64,000 nt of DNA from Siphonodentalium dalli. Its lineage: Eukaryota > Mollusca > Scaphopoda > Gadilida > Siphonodentaliidae. The notes beneath the pieces are model-generated. The model did not search any database. It had not been told where the DNA came from and worked only from the letters and a program-made list of their open reading frames with translations. Made by a program: the position numbers and the translations under genes. The DNA lies in the NCBI GenBank assembly GCA_032622095.1, contig CP136061.1:212878373-212942372 (forward strand). The letters are read 5' to 3'. Below are positions 44,160 to 56,892 of the stretch, piece after piece (positions within the stretch are counted from its first letter, which is position 1; the number at the start of each line of letters is the position of its first letter).

Positions 44160-46113
44160 AATTTTTTATTTTTTTATTATTAATATCAAGAGCATTTGAA
44201 TTCTATGTACCATTATTTTGGTGCTGGTGGTGGTTTTGTGGAGCAGCCCTGCTTGCTCTTACCGGGTTCATAGAAGTGACTGGAGGGCATCCTTAAACAA
44301 TGATGTGTCTTGAATATAGGCAGTGTCGGTTGGGATTTTGTTCCAGAGAGAGATAGTTCGAGGATAGAAGGAAGTGCTGAGGTATTTCGGTTGATAGAAG
44401 GGGCGGAAAGTTTGTGGTCTCGTGTGGGTGTTAGCGGAGCAGAGTCAGTGATGTTTACATGATTATATATGATTTTATGGAAGAGGATAACAGAGGAGAA
44501 GTCTCTTCTACTGCTAAGAGTAGGCCAGTTAATAATGTTTAACTGCTTGGGTAGTTGTAAATATTGAAGATATATCTGACTGCTCGGTGTTGAACCATTT
44601 CAATATTTGAAGTAAGGCCAATTTGCCATGGGTGCCATATGGGGGCATATCATTGATGTAGATAAGGAAGAGGCAGGGCCCCAGGACAGAGACCTGAGGA
44701 ACACCTGATAGTACAGGGCAGGATTCTGATTCAGAGCCATCAACAAGGACTTTCTGTGTTCTGTTTGAGAGGAATGATGTTATCCAATTTACTGTGGTAT
44801 TATCTATGCCCACTCTTTTCAGTTTTAAGATGAGGCGTTGATGGTCAACTTTATCAAAGGCCTTTGAGAAGTCTAAAACCGCCACATCGGTTTGTTGATG
44901 CTGTGCAAGAGAGTCCAGTATGTCCTGTGAGAAAGAGACAAGTTGAGTTTCACAGCTAAGACGTGAGCGGAATCCATGTTGGTGTTTAACTAGGAGTTTA
45001 TTAGAATCAAGAAAGGACATAATATTAGAGGTGATAATATGTTCGAGTTGTTTGCTGAGGATACAGGTAAGAGATATTGGGCGATAGTTTTCAGGTTTTG
45101 CCTTAGTCCTTTTTGAAGATTGGGGCAACTTGGGCAGTACGCCAGTCTAGGGGTACATCACCTGATGAAAGAGAGTGACAGAAGAGGTTTGTGAGTATGG
45201 GTGAGATTTCTGCATGAGTTTCCTTAAGGAAGTAGGGAGAGATCATGTCGATGCCCATTGCTTTGTTTGGTTTGAGCTGTTTCAGTAATTTGGACACGCC
45301 TTCGTTTGTAATGTCAATGATCTTCATTTCATTACTTCTGTGGTGCGACATTAGATGTTTTAGTTCGCACAAGCGTGACAGGGTCAGAGGTTTTGGTGTT
45401 GTAAAAGCGGAGTGGAATTGCTGATTGAGGGCATCAGCTTGGTCTTTAGGATGGAGTTTGATTTCACCCTCAACTTTCAGTGGGATGACACCTGTATTTT
45501 CGCTTTTACGCTGTTTTACGAATGACCAAAATTTTTGTCTGTTGTTTACAGTATTGCCTTTGCCTTCTTTGGGGCAGTCAGAACATACAACCTTTTCAAT
45601 ATGTTGCCAGTATGCTTGACGTATTTTGGTTTGAATGAGGCGTTTGATGGATTTGTATTTGGTTTGGATGTTTTCGGTGTTTTTGTTTTGGCCTCGCCTG
45701 ATTTGTCGGTGGAGGTGCACTTTCTTCCGAAGGAGGCGTTTTATTTCAAGGGTGATCCATGCCTTGGACTGGTTCTTTTGTGTAGTCTTGGTGGGAATAT
45801 ATTTGTTGGTGAGTTCATGGATCTTATTTTGTATTAGTTGCCATTTTCCTTCCACGTCCAGTTTTTGTGTATATATAAGGTGGTAGTATTCTGCTTGGAA
45901 TTCAGTAAGTTTGGCTTTTATGAGGTTCCAATCGGCTTTGTTGTACAGTATGATCTTTATTTTATGTGGCGGTGTCGGTGTGGATTTAATACTGAGCTCA
46001 AGGTAGACAATATCATGATCTGAGTTACCGAGGCTTGGTAGAGTTTTGGTGTTATGAATAAGGCTGGGTTGGTTGAGGAAGAACAGATCAATTTCTTTCT
46101 TCTTCTTAACCAC
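44160..46113 (-). pseudogene. CR1-like LINE ORF2 with the catalytic segment deleted
   Basis: Minus-strand ORF2 begins in the late endonuclease region (LPSLGNSDHDIVYLEL at 46040-46100). It continues with a pre-RT region (NQSKAWITLEIKRLLRKK, RQKFWSFVKQRK) and RT motifs LKPNKAMGIDMISPYFLK and VPLDWRTAQVAPIFKKD. A frameshift near 45110 leads to NYRPISLTCILSKQLEHII, KHQHGFRSRLSCETQL, VLDFSKAFDKVDH and LSGVPQVSVLGPCLFLIYIN. The normal QGSVLGP glutamine-glycine reads Q-V. After INDMPP the sequence jumps to the C-terminal IEMVQHRAVRYIFN region, so the FADDT catalytic box and about 100-150 residues are missing. C-terminal segments follow with more frame changes. It is 5'-truncated at about 46113 and inactive. 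Clade by motif recall. Confidence 0.85.
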
Positions 46114-46114
46114 A

Positions 46115-47255
46115 TCAATAATTCAGTTCCATTGTGTCATATCTATTATATATGTGTTTGTTTGTTTGGTATTTTTTTCTGCTGAAACCGAAATTAATAA
46201 CCGATGTTCTGTCGGTTCTACTCCATTATGCTACCACTGTGTTGATTTGAGTTGTACCAGGTGTGCTCCTTAATTAGCCAGTTTTCGTTTTTAGCACTGA
46301 ACTGACAATGACCAACATGACTGTGAAAACGAAATTCAGTTCTTTGGAATGATACTGGATAACATTTGAGTACAATCAATTAGAGTTGTGCCTATCTACG
46401 GGCGGTAACACACACACACCGTGGCCAGTATAGTAGGAATCACTGAACTAAATGGTTTCCCATAGGCGACAGTGTTAACGTTTCGACCGAATTCACTGAA
46501 TTGAAGCCTACAGGCTATTCCAGTGGTGTTTATCCAGCTAGATTGACACCATTTGATCACGAAAATGTAAGAAAATCATAGGTCATGTGTTTACTTTTTT
46601 AAATAAATCCCCAAGTGTACGACAGGGCTATCCCACAACCAAATTTGGTCTGGAAAAACCCAGAACTACAGCAGCTAGTTAAATCAATTTCCCACTCACA
46701 AAACTCCATTCCCCCTATTAATTCACCAGTTTAAATTATTTAGATAAGATGTACAAACCAAATAAACACGATGTCCTCCTTTAATAACTTGTCACATGTA
46801 TCAGGTGAGGGTCATTCTTCAGTTACCTTCACCTTTAGCATTCCACGGTGTACTTGCTCCACGACTCTGGAACACATTTAGCTCCCTGTTTCCTATATAT
46901 ATATATATGTATACGTGTACTACACAGCATTTCTTATAGTATCTTATCAAAATATAGAACTTACTGAAACAAAAAATGGGTTATATCGGGCAGTATTGGT
47001 TTATTGTCGCAATGAGGAATTGGAATTAACAATATAATATACTTTAGATTTGGAAACAATATCGACGCGCGCTGATAAATAATCCCGATCCACGTGCTCC
47101 CATTGTCAACGATAATTTGACTTGTGCAGTAGGGATATATACAACACCACACAACATTCAATTAATCTTTGATTGAATAGTAATTGATACGTGATCATCA
47201 TATTGAAAGTGGCTCAATTATGTTTGCCTCGACGTGTGAATCGGTTCATAAATAT
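46115..47255. other. no recognisable gene
   Basis: At 46142 the sequence TCTATTATATATGTGTTTGT follows a host-like A and resembles the 5' start of the 36.5-kb Helitron family. No CTAG end pairs with it. The rest is AT-rich and featureless apart from a short TA run near 46895. Confidence 0.4.
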
Positions 47256-50200
47256 GTCATAACCCGCTTGGGTATCTGTACATACGTAAGCGCGGGAACC
47301 GTTGTCTGTAGTGTATGCAACAGATTCCTGTAGAATGAGGGAAGTTATCTCACACACAACTGATCCCTTTCTGGAACCCATTCTGCAACGAATGTGGGAT
47401 TCCAGAAAAATTCGGCGATTTGATGATTCTGTTTATAGGAGAACGCTCTCATAAACTTTATAAATCACGGGTAACAATGTTATTGCACGGTAGCTATCTG
47501 GCTGATCTTTGGGTTTGTGTTCTCCTTTGTAGAGTGGAATGATGAGACCAAGTTTGAGTTTATGTGGAATATATGACATATGAAGCATGCTATTTTAGAA
47601 GAAGCAGAGAATCCGCAGGAAAGATTTGTTGCAGAAAATGAGGTGTTCGTTCACTATGCCGTCTGCTCCTCCCGCATTACCCCTTTTAAGTGAGCGAATC
47701 GCTGATTGTACCTCTTTCGTGGAAATAGGATCAATTGACACGTGTTGGCTAACCCTTGGGTTCAAAAGCAGTTCTTCGACAGTTCTCCCGACTTCTATTT
47801 CGAATTGAGTGTCGTCGTGCTCACTGCAAGAATAGAGGTTTGCAAAATAGTCTCTCCATCCAGTTACTATATCACAAGGATCACGAACAATAGTGTCACA
47901 GAATTTCATTGCTGAACTATCGCATGTGGCAAAACGCTCAAGTTCATCGAAGATATGGTGTTGGTGTTGTTCGGCTGCTAAACGCATTTCTCTTCGCAGT
48001 AGACACTTTGATCGCTTGTAGTGTCCATATACGTAGGTGATAATGCTGAGTGATGTTTACCGGACTTAATCAATGCGGTTCTCTTTGATTTCAAATCGTT
48101 GTGTAGATCTGTGAGGGAAGGGTTCCAATATGGCTTCCATTTAGAATGGAATTTGCGGAATCCTGCGGCGAATTCAGACGCCTTTAGCAATGTTAACACA
48201 ATGCGATCATATGTGAAATCGATCAATGTTTTGCACACGCGTGTGGTCTGGATACATTAAAAGTCGTCACAACAGGCGTCTAAGTGAGAATTATACATGG
48301 ATTCGTCAAGTTTTTTCCAATTGAATAATGGCTTATTCAGTGGTATTGGGTTTTCGAATGAATCGCTTGATTTAGGAAAGATGCAGAAACAAGCGACTGG
48401 CATATGGCATGATGTGTTTGAAGCGTCGTCATCGAAAACTGTACACGATTCAATGATATCAGCAGAATGCGAGGGCACAATTATGTGATCAATGACCGTT
48501 GGATTGGCCACAGTAGCGAAAGGAATGAAAGTCGGTTTGTCTCTGGTCAATATGGATGATGCACAAAGAGAGACGTAGTTCAAGTCGTCTAGGAATTGGG
48601 AGAATAACACAACACGGTCAGCATGTCTCTGAGGGCAGGTTAGTCGAAGGGAATCACTTACGTGGACATTCAAATCTCCCATCACTATCACATAACCGAA
48701 CTCAGAAAATTTGGAGATACAAATGTCCAGTGAAGTCAGACATTCGGCAAAATAATCATCACCGTGGTTTGTACTGGGCAAATATGCCTGAATTATAATT
48801 ATATAGATGTCTTCAAGAGTTGCACAGCGACAGTTCTGGTATTATCCGTTTCTAACACGGTGCACAAACCTGCTAGTTCTCGTCTGATTAGGAATGCCAC
48901 CCCGTCGCGGGTAAACGACACTCCCGAAGAAGTTGTTATTTTTCTCCCCGGTTTCGCAATTGACACGTAATTGTTTGTAAACGAGTTTAAGAATGACAGA
49001 GTTTGTTCGTCCAACCAATGTTCAGATAAGCCGAGCACATCATAACGGTTAGATATTAGAAGCTCTCCCAGATATAGGGATGATGATTTTGCCCCAGTGG
49101 CGTTCCGTGTAAGAAGTTGAAAATTAATAATTGGAAGATAGTTGTAGAACACGTCACTCTATGGAAGACTGCGTTAGCGTGAATAGTTAAATTCTGAGTC
49201 AGAATTTGGACCACCGCCTGCCATCGGGTGGCGAGGGGGTTCGGAGTGCCATGGGCGACACACTACTCCGCGTGGTAGGAATTGACGTTCGCTAATAAGA
49301 ACACTTTCATCCGCTGGGATGATTATTTGTGCAGACTGAGTTCCTTTGATACTGCTTTTCATCATTTTGATGAAAATGGGATTAAGCCCTCTATTTACGA
49401 GAAAGTCGGCGATGTTGTCAGCGTTAGTATGTGGTCCAATGCGACCAAGAAAATATTTTAGTGTTCTCCTTCTACGAGGCACTGCAATGAATCCACCATC
49501 ATCATAACCAGCGTCTTGACGCTCGTTGTCGCTTTTTTCGACAACAGGAACAGAATGCGCACTTGTGTCCATGCGGTCAGATGGGCTCATGTTAGGCGAA
49601 AGAACCACAGTTACACTATTAATGCTATCATGTGAATAACTTGAGCTAGTACTACTCGAATTTTACGAGTGACATTACTTGGTGGATTTCCAGTAGGTGG
49701 ATTTCCAGCTGGTGCTTGTAGTGTCTTTGTGATTGCAGGAGGACAAGTTGCAGTTTGAATGTCGCAGGTTAAAACGACGTCAGCTTCGATTTGCGGATCA
49801 CCTGGAGATTTCACATGACTTTGTGTCGATTGAGATCCACCCGCATCACTGACAGGAGTTGAGGTTATGTGTTTTCTCTCACCTCGTTGTGATCCCCGAG
49901 GTGTCTCAGAGTTAGGCGCAGCAGCACCGATCGATGTAAGAGAACCATTGAGAGAAGTTTCGAACTGTTCTTTTATGAATAGGCACATTTCGTCGTATTT
50001 TATTGTCATGTTGGTGGCAAACAGTTCAAACATTGTACTGAGATGTCTTTCTATGTTATCGGCATGATCTTTTGACGATTCGTTTAACTCAGCGCATTTC
50101 TTGGACACAGAGTGAATTTTCGACTTGAAAGCATCTGATTTCACTGACGTTTTGGTTGCGGATTTCAACTTATTAGGAAAATCCTTGACGAATATTTCAT

Positions 50201-50440
50201 GAGATTCCTTGTTGCTAACAATGTCACCTCTCAAGAGCTTCAGTTGAATTTTCAGAGAATCGATACGGAGGCACTTTTCATCGCGTAGTCGGTCAACAGC
50301 CAGACTCATTACGGTATGCTGGTCGATTAGTTCACACAGGCAGCAGACATTTTATTGAAAGGATCCCTCTCGTTAGAAAGGATCTGGGAGATCTCTTCCT
50401 GCTTTTTCTCAATGACCATAACATCAGATTCTAATAAAAC
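47256..50440 (-). pseudogene. CR1/L2-like LINE with ORF1, endonuclease and partial RT
   Basis: From the 5' side, ORF1 starts near 50309 (MSLAVDRLRDEKC) with a coiled-coil-like N-terminal half, and shifts frame near 49610. It continues with KYFLGRIGPHTNADNIADFL to LPRGVVCRPWHS, an RRM-like ORF1 region. ORF2 starts near 49152: endonuclease segments YDVLGLSEHWLDEQ and DGVAFLIRR, then after a frameshift at about 48790 VIVMGDLNVHVSD and NPTVIDHIIVPS. A TAA interrupts at 48257. Pre-RT text (FRKFHSKWKPYW) follows, and RT motifs LKRGNAGGADGIVNEHLI, LKLGLIIPLYKGEHKPK and DSYRAITLLPVIYK. Recognisable sequence ends near 47256, before the catalytic aspartates. It is inactive. Retaining ORF1 while losing the 3' half is unusual for a LINE. 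Confidence 0.85.
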
Positions 50441-50758
50441 ACACGGGCTGCTGCTGAACCACCCACCCGCCCCTACCTAGTGTTCGGGAACAGGTACAGA
50501 CCCCCCCTCTGGTGGAATTTCTTCTTTTTCGAGTGGATTTTTTCCTCGTAAAAAGCGGGATGATAAAACAAATATTGGAAAAATATTGAAATTAGGAGCC
50601 CCCTTCTCTTGCTCAATGCTCTATGTTGGTCCGGTTTATAGTCCTGAACATTTAAAACAAATTATCTTGTGACTGAATATGTACATCATTATGGGCGTGT
50701 TTTATTCAAAACTACACTAAAATAGGATATGTGAAAACAAAATTACTTCAATATCAGG

Positions 50759-52500
50759 CGATTAATTTGGAAGGTTTCCCACAAAAATCGCATTGATACG
50801 GAAAATCACCAATGTGGATTCGCTTATATATCGCCCGAACTCCTGACTGCTTAAATTATTGCTGGCATATATCACAATGGTAAGGTTTATACCCATTGTT
50901 GACACGGGCGTTCTTCTGTGTGGATTATCGAATGTTCCACCAAGTGACTCGAAGTCAAATACGTCCTTAATATCGTTATTAATTATTTTCCGCATTGATG
51001 CGGGCGATCTCCTGTGTGGATTCTCTTATGTCTCACCAGAGTTCCCGAGTGATTAAATGATGTGTTGCATACATCACACGTATACGGTCGTTCTCCGGTG
51101 TGAATTATCTTATGTGCAGCCAATTGCCTCGGACAGATAAATGATTTCTTGCAGATATCACATTGATACGGGCGATCTCCAGTGTGACACATCTTGTGTC
51201 TCACCAGGCTATCCTTGGCTTTGAATGATTTTGAATGATTTGATACGGACGATCTCCGGTGTGGATTCTCTTATGTCCAGCCAATTGACTCGAACTGATG
51301 AATGATTTTGTGCATATCTCACACGTATGCGGACGCTCTTTGTTGTGTATTATCTTATGTTGTACCAAGTGACTGAGAGAACGATTTTCCGAACATATCA
51401 CATTGATACGGACGATCTCCGGTGTGGACTCTCTTATGTCTCGTCAGATGTCCCGACAACGAAAATGATTTCCCACACACATCACACATATATGGGCGAT
51501 CCCCTGCGTGGATTCTCTTATGTATCGCTAGAATTCCCGACTGACTAAATGATTTCCCGCACATATGGCATTTATACGGGCGATCTCCGGTGTGGGTTAT
51601 CTTTATGTGCCGCTACGTTACCCGGCTGCTGAATGTTTTATCAAACAAATCACATTGATACGGTCTGTCTCCTATGTGGATTTTCTTATATGTCATCAAG
51701 TTGCTCGAATCCATGAATGTGTTTCCGCACATATCGCATTGATGAGGACGATCTCCGGTGTGGGTTTTCTTATGTCCAGCCAATTGTCTTGAACTGATGA
51801 ATGATTTTGTGCATATCTCACACGTATACGGACGCTCTTTGGTGTGTATTCTCTTATGTTCCACCAAGTGGGCCGACTGAGAGAATGCTTTTCCACATAA
51901 GTCGCATTGATATGGGCGATCTCCGGTGTGGATTCTCTTATGTCTCGCCAGGTGACCGCGGACAATGAATGATTTCTCACATATATCACATTCAAATGGG
52001 CGATCTCCGGTATGAATTCGTTTATGTACTGTTAAGTAGCCTGACTGATTAAATGATTTCCCGCAAATATCACAATGGTATGACATATCCCCGCTGTGGA
52101 TTATCTTGTGTGTTGTCAGGCTACGATTATAAGTAAATGATTTCTCGCACAACTCAAACGTATACGGAAGTTCTTCAGCGTGGATGTTCTTATGTTCCGC
52201 CAAGTCACCCGAGTGATTGAATGATTCTCCGCACACACCACAGTGATATTGCTGATCCTCAGTGTGATTTATATTATGTTCCGCCAAGTCACCCGAGTGA
52301 TTAAATGATTCCCCGCATATCTCACAGTGATACGGTTGGTCTTCTGTGTGGATCATATTATGTTCCGCCAAGTCACCCAAGTGATTAAATGATTCCCCGC
52401 ACACATCACAGTGATACGGCTGGTCTTCTGTGTGGATCATATTATAGTCCACCTATTAGCCGGAGTGAGTGAATGACCACACACTAATATCGATCCTCTG
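50759..52500 (-). pseudogene. C2H2 zinc-finger array, about 19-20 fingers, decayed
   Basis: Minus-strand translation gives consecutive C2H2 fingers. The main open segment (52452-51613) holds about ten: three of the YHC-C-ESFNHSGDLAEH type, then YHCDICGKSFNQSGYLTVH, FECDICEKSFIVRGHLAR and others. Linkers are mostly HTGDRPYQC or HTEDQPYHC instead of the usual TGEKPY. Lesions include a lost first Cys in finger 4 (YTFELC), a Tyr for His in finger 9, Cys-to-Phe changes (CDLF, CDMF), frameshifts near 51610, 51400 and 51200, and a stop inside a late finger near 50845. The last partial finger ends at a TGA near 50759. A damaged finger lies upstream of the first ATG (about 52453-52500). A KRAB, BTB or other partner domain is not seen. 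Probably a dead member of a lineage-expanded DNA-binding family. Assembly indels could account for some breaks. Confidence 0.8.
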
Positions 52501-53089
52501 TGCACAGCGATAAGTATGCAAACGTGAGGATCATTTGCGACCAATTATTAGGGCTAGCTGATATAATATTGCGTAGAAGTGTTATTCTGAACTATTTGAC
52601 ACAACTGGTTCTACCATCTACACTATTGGTAGACACACCTCACATGCGAATTAACAGGAAATGCGATCGGAAATGGCACGAAGTTTCGATAAGACTAGTA
52701 TATGTAGCTAAATGTACAAATATGTGTAGACACATATAGATACTTTTTGTCCTGTCTGAATTGTTTGTAACATATTTATTGTGTATCCCAATACATACAG
52801 TATTGACAATTAAATGATGATGTGGAGGTAATGAATGATGAGGGAGTAACTACTGGGAATTGGAGCACAATTTATGCAACTTAGATTATAAAGCTTCTCT
52901 CCCCATATTATATCGCATATACGTATACGTTTGTAAATAAATTTGTAGATGGTGCCACGTTTGGTGGTCCATATAATTTCATGTGGGAGGGGTGGGGTAA
53001 TTTATGCAACATGAGTGGCGGGAATGTATTGGTACAGGGTAAACCGTGGTGCTTGGTCGGGACACTTGACGATTTGTATCAAATCGGGG

Positions 53090-53425
53090 TCATGAAAACC
53101 GTTCCGATTGTGAAATGTATGATTGAACTATTTCGAAGAGTCTAGCATTACTATCATCGTCTAGAGTATGATCTCCAAAGAGAATGTTCTGGATTGAAAT
53201 TATGGTAATGTTTACGCTTCTAAGGCGGTCGGCCATTGTAGATCTAATATTATTATATTTCGGACAGTGTAAAAAGTAATTGGACGCATCTTCTAGTGGA
53301 TATCTACATGTGCATTGAGTAGTGGTTGATATATAGTTAACGTACTTGTCAAAGTTTAAGCCGTTGCAGTTATTGCGCAAACGGCAATGTAAAATATTGA
53401 GAGTTCTCCGGCCATTATTATAATA
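53090..53425 (-). pseudogene. LINE ORF2 C-terminal fragment
   Basis: The open minus-strand frame reads LNILHCRLRNNCNGLNFD, then TQCTCRYPLEDASNYFLHCP, the cysteine-containing C-terminal motif (C-C-...-H-C) of many CR1/L2/jockey-like ORF2 proteins, and stops at 53090. The sequence 52741-53089 downstream is probably its 3' UTR. RT and endonuclease are missing, so it is a 5'-truncated insertion. Confidence 0.7.
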
Positions 53426-53572
53426 CTATAGGGGGTTGTCCGTCACAAAATGACGGGTATATAAATGTTCTTTGTTACGTTATATAGTGTCCGCGGTCAT
53501 GAACAAATTCTAATTTATATATTATAAATCGAATATTCATGCTTCTCTTTTTTTGTCACTGGATGCGCGAGG

Positions 53573-53985
53573 GAACACTTTATTTCACTAAAAACAGTAT
53601 TTTACACATCCAACCCACATATGCGCATGCGCATATTGAACGAAACAAAATTAGCATATTACTTTAAATATTACTATACATACTAACTGAAACATACTCA
53701 ATTCGGGAGCCTTTACTCGGCGACGAATGGAGCTTACGGCACATTTTGATCGTAAAAGGACCCCGTTTGGGGTCTGCATTCAGCATGCAACCTAAGGATC
53801 ACCTGCAGGCCCCTGCATTGCGGTCTATTTATAGGAACACTTTATTTTAATAAAACTCTATTTTCTACCCCCACCTCGAGATCTCCCCAACCCACATATA
53901 TGCATGCACATATGGAACGCAACAATCAATATATTTTACTTTATTAATATACTAACTGAAACAGGTTCCATGCGGGGGCCTTTAT
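53573..53985. repeat. direct duplication, about 150-bp units about 265 bp apart
   Basis: GGAACACTTTATTT, CCAACCCACATATRYGCATG, CATACTAACTGAAACA or the variant ATACTAACTGAAACA, and GGGAGCCTTTACTCGGCG against GGGGGCCTTTATTTGGCG occur in the same order at about 53573-53725 and 53836-53985. The duplicated unit has no recognisable coding content. Confidence 0.6.
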
Positions 53986-53989
53986 TTGG

Positions 53990-55665
53990 CGGGGGGTGGG
54001 GCTGTGGCCACTTTGTGCGCTTCGCGCACATTTTGATCTTTTAAACATTCTTATATCAGATTTGCACTCAACTGAAAGATTAAAAGAGCATTATATTAGC
54101 GTCGGCAGTAGGCTATTGTTTACATTGTATTATTAGTCCCGGCCCGGGGTTGGTTTTTCTAACTGAGTTCCGGCGAATCTACTGAACGTACCCACTGTGG
54201 GAGGTCAGACAATGTCCACTTGCCATCTTCCGGTTATACCGGTACTCCTTCGAGTCCACACTCAATGCACAATTTTCATATCAAAGACAGCATTCTTTAC
54301 TTATGTTCACACCGAACTGGCAAATTGAAATATCACTGGCATATTAGCACCCATTCCCAAAGATGTTAGAGCGTTCGAGTCTCGACTCTAGACCCCACTA
54401 TATACATGCATGCACTTCCACGACAAAATCAACATTCGTTACTTATATTCACACTCAACCTGAACTAACAAATTATTTTAGGGTTCCTGGCTCTCCTGTG
54501 TATCGTGTATACATCATTCATGACGGTAAAATCAACCATCTGGATCGAATGTCTGTTCATATCGATTTAACTGTGATTTTTAATTCAATTTACCCGTAAT
54601 TAAGTCACGCATGTGAATCAATTAGCATTCGCATATTGACTCTTGTCTGTTGTTTTCCATGGTTACGGGATTATGTGGTGCGTGTCAGGATCGTCGAAGC
54701 AGGGACAATATCGGGGTAACAGCATTCACAACCACTGGAACTCGATTCAAACACATCGTTTGCGTGATTTAGAGCTCGTCCGTCTATACCGAACTGAAAA
54801 TGGTGAGTTTTATATTCAAAGTTATGTAGAAACTCGCTGAGGTGATCGAATACAAATAGAAAATAAAGTGGATGTTATATATATATTTTATATCCATAAG
54901 AGCAGCACACAACCTCATGCATATATTTTATTATATGAATTATATACATATATGCAATGAAAAATGCATAATCCGAATTAACGCTCACAAATTACTATTT
55001 CTTTGGCTTCGGTGGTAAAAAATATTTGATTCGAGTCGAGGAACACACACATTAAGATCAGAGTGATCAGATATCGATTTTTGATGTTTGTTATTTCCCG
55101 AGATAATTATGTAACTTTTGGCAGCCTGGCAATATTCGTTTAAGCCGACGGTCTCGGACCAAATTGCGGATGAAGATGGATAACTCTAACATCAAGTGGC
55201 TTTGGTGTTGGATATTTGACAATCCGGCCAAATTTCGTTGAACAATATGTTGCTAAATAACGCGTTTTCGGCAATTTTATACCATAGTTGACTGTGGTTA
55301 GCATTATTTTTGGGCAATTAGTCGATTCTGATAACTGAAGCGGCATTTTAAAAAAAATGCTGTTGTTGTTGGAATCTGGTGATATGGGGCTCATCGAATC
55401 GTATTGAGTAACCATTGGCGGACTCGTTGCGTTTGTTTGTCGGCAATTTGTCCCCGAATTGTTGAAGACTTAAAACACGATGTCGTAGTTCTGTTCCATC
55501 TGGGCGACACGCATTTATTACGAACCGCAACTCATGTTGTACAAATTTGGTTCTTCAAAACGCGCCAGTCAATGTTCCGTTCTAGAGAGCGCGAAGAACC
55601 AAATCCTCATAATATCGGTTCTTGACGGCGTGAAGAACCGTATGGTTCTTGACTGTTCTTAGAGT
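53990..55665. other. no firm gene
   Basis: Short ORFs on both strands (for example 54363-54840 + and 55140-55530 -) have no recognised domain. At 55480-55540 (+) the phrase HDVVVLFHLGDTHLL vaguely recalls the late part of SGNH-type esterases. The evidence is too thin for a gene call. Confidence 0.35.
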
Positions 55666-55668
55666 GTA

Positions 55669-56439
55669 GGGGCCGTATATATTCCACCTGAAAGATCCAA
55701 ATTTGCTAATAAAGAATTTTTCAATGAAATTGAATGCGAATATCTCAGCAAAGCATTAGACTGTGAAAAGGTGATCTTTACTGGAGATTTTAATGCCCGC
55801 ACTGCAGAACTGAGTGACTACGACGAGTTTTATACAGACAGAGATAACTTAACTACATGTAGTGATAATATAGTGATACAGAAAGATATATCTAGACTAA
55901 CCGAATTTGGTTTCTCGCTGAAACGGAAAAACAGTGATAAAACGGTTAATAGCCACGGCAGGTTACTCATAGACATGTGTCGGAGATCTTATCTATTCAT
56001 TGTAAATGGGAGATTCGGCGGGGATACGAAAATCGGTAAACTCACATGTAAAAACTCATCAGTAATTGATTATGTAATTTGTAACACCGACTGTCTGTGT
56101 TCGTTCAAAACGTTTGGAATAAGCGAGTTCAGTTCATTACGGTCTGACGCACATTGTGCATTAACATTTACATTGACATCGAAGCGAAAAACCCCAAAAG
56201 ATAATGTAGAGAATAGAGATTCAGGAACACCGAAACACGCAAGATGGGACCATTCGCTTTGTAAGGAATACATCGGACATATAAATGATGCTAACATCGA
56301 TTTAGCGATTCAAATATTTGATGAAAGCATACAATCCGAAAATCCTCCGAAAGAAAATGTGAATAACAAAGTTGTAGAAATATTAGTTGGTTCAGCCCTA
56401 AACCGTTCTATTATAGTCGGCCAAACACACACAAATTAA
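55669..56439 (+). pseudogene. LINE endonuclease fragment
   Basis: A plus-strand frame encodes the middle and end of an AP-like endonuclease of CR1/L2-type LINEs: GAVYIPPERSKFANKE, VIFTGDFNARTAELSDY, NSHGRLLIDMCRRSYLFI, IGKLTCKNSSVIDYVIC and ISEFSSLRSDAHCALTF (the SDH-type motif reads SDAH). The N-terminus and all of the RT are missing. The frame stays open for 222 codons from the first ATG, so this fragment is less damaged than the other LINEs here. It ends at a TAA and is followed by C-rich low-complexity DNA. Confidence 0.75.
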
Positions 56440-56885
56440 ACGCACTCTTCCCAACAAATAGAAAAAACCATAACTAATATCGCAAACTTCCTGCGCGAAG
56501 CCCAACGTATCATGTAACCCCCCTGAGGTAAAAAATTACCGGTTTATCTCATAATTCTTTACCACTTCACACGACCGCCCCCCCCCCCCCCCCCCCCGCC
56601 CCACCCTGAGGATAAACACCAGATCAGGTGCCAATACATTTAGCTGAAATCCACATCTAAACCCACTCAACCCTTGCCCCACCCCTTGACACCTCAAAAT
56701 ATAGTAATCCTATCCCTTTGACCACCTCACCCCACCCACGATATTACCATATATGTATATATCTGTCGAGTTAGCCTGCCCCCCTTTACTAACAATGCAA
56801 CGCAAGCGCAACACTCTACTGTACTGAAAATTGTGTAATAATTGTGTCTCCATTATGTATGTTATATATGACGATTTGAGTGAAA
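56440..56885. other. C-rich low complexity, no gene
   Basis: Contains a long C homopolymer (about 56577-56597) and CCCCACCC-type sequence. Nothing else was recognised. Confidence 0.5.
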
Positions 56886-56892
56886 TTAAACC

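Noticed and set aside
45425-46023. Plus-strand ORFs of 61-100 codons
   Set aside because: They are antisense shadows of the CR1-like LINE ORF2, which has clear motifs on the minus strand.
51565-51995. Other-frame ORFs over the zinc-finger array
   Set aside because: The C2H2 frame on the minus strand explains the sequence. The other frames only mirror the 84-bp finger period.
55404-55625. Second esterase exon suggested by HDVVVLFHLGDTHLL
   Set aside because: The resemblance is limited to a few residues. No GDS block, splice sites or flanking homology support it.
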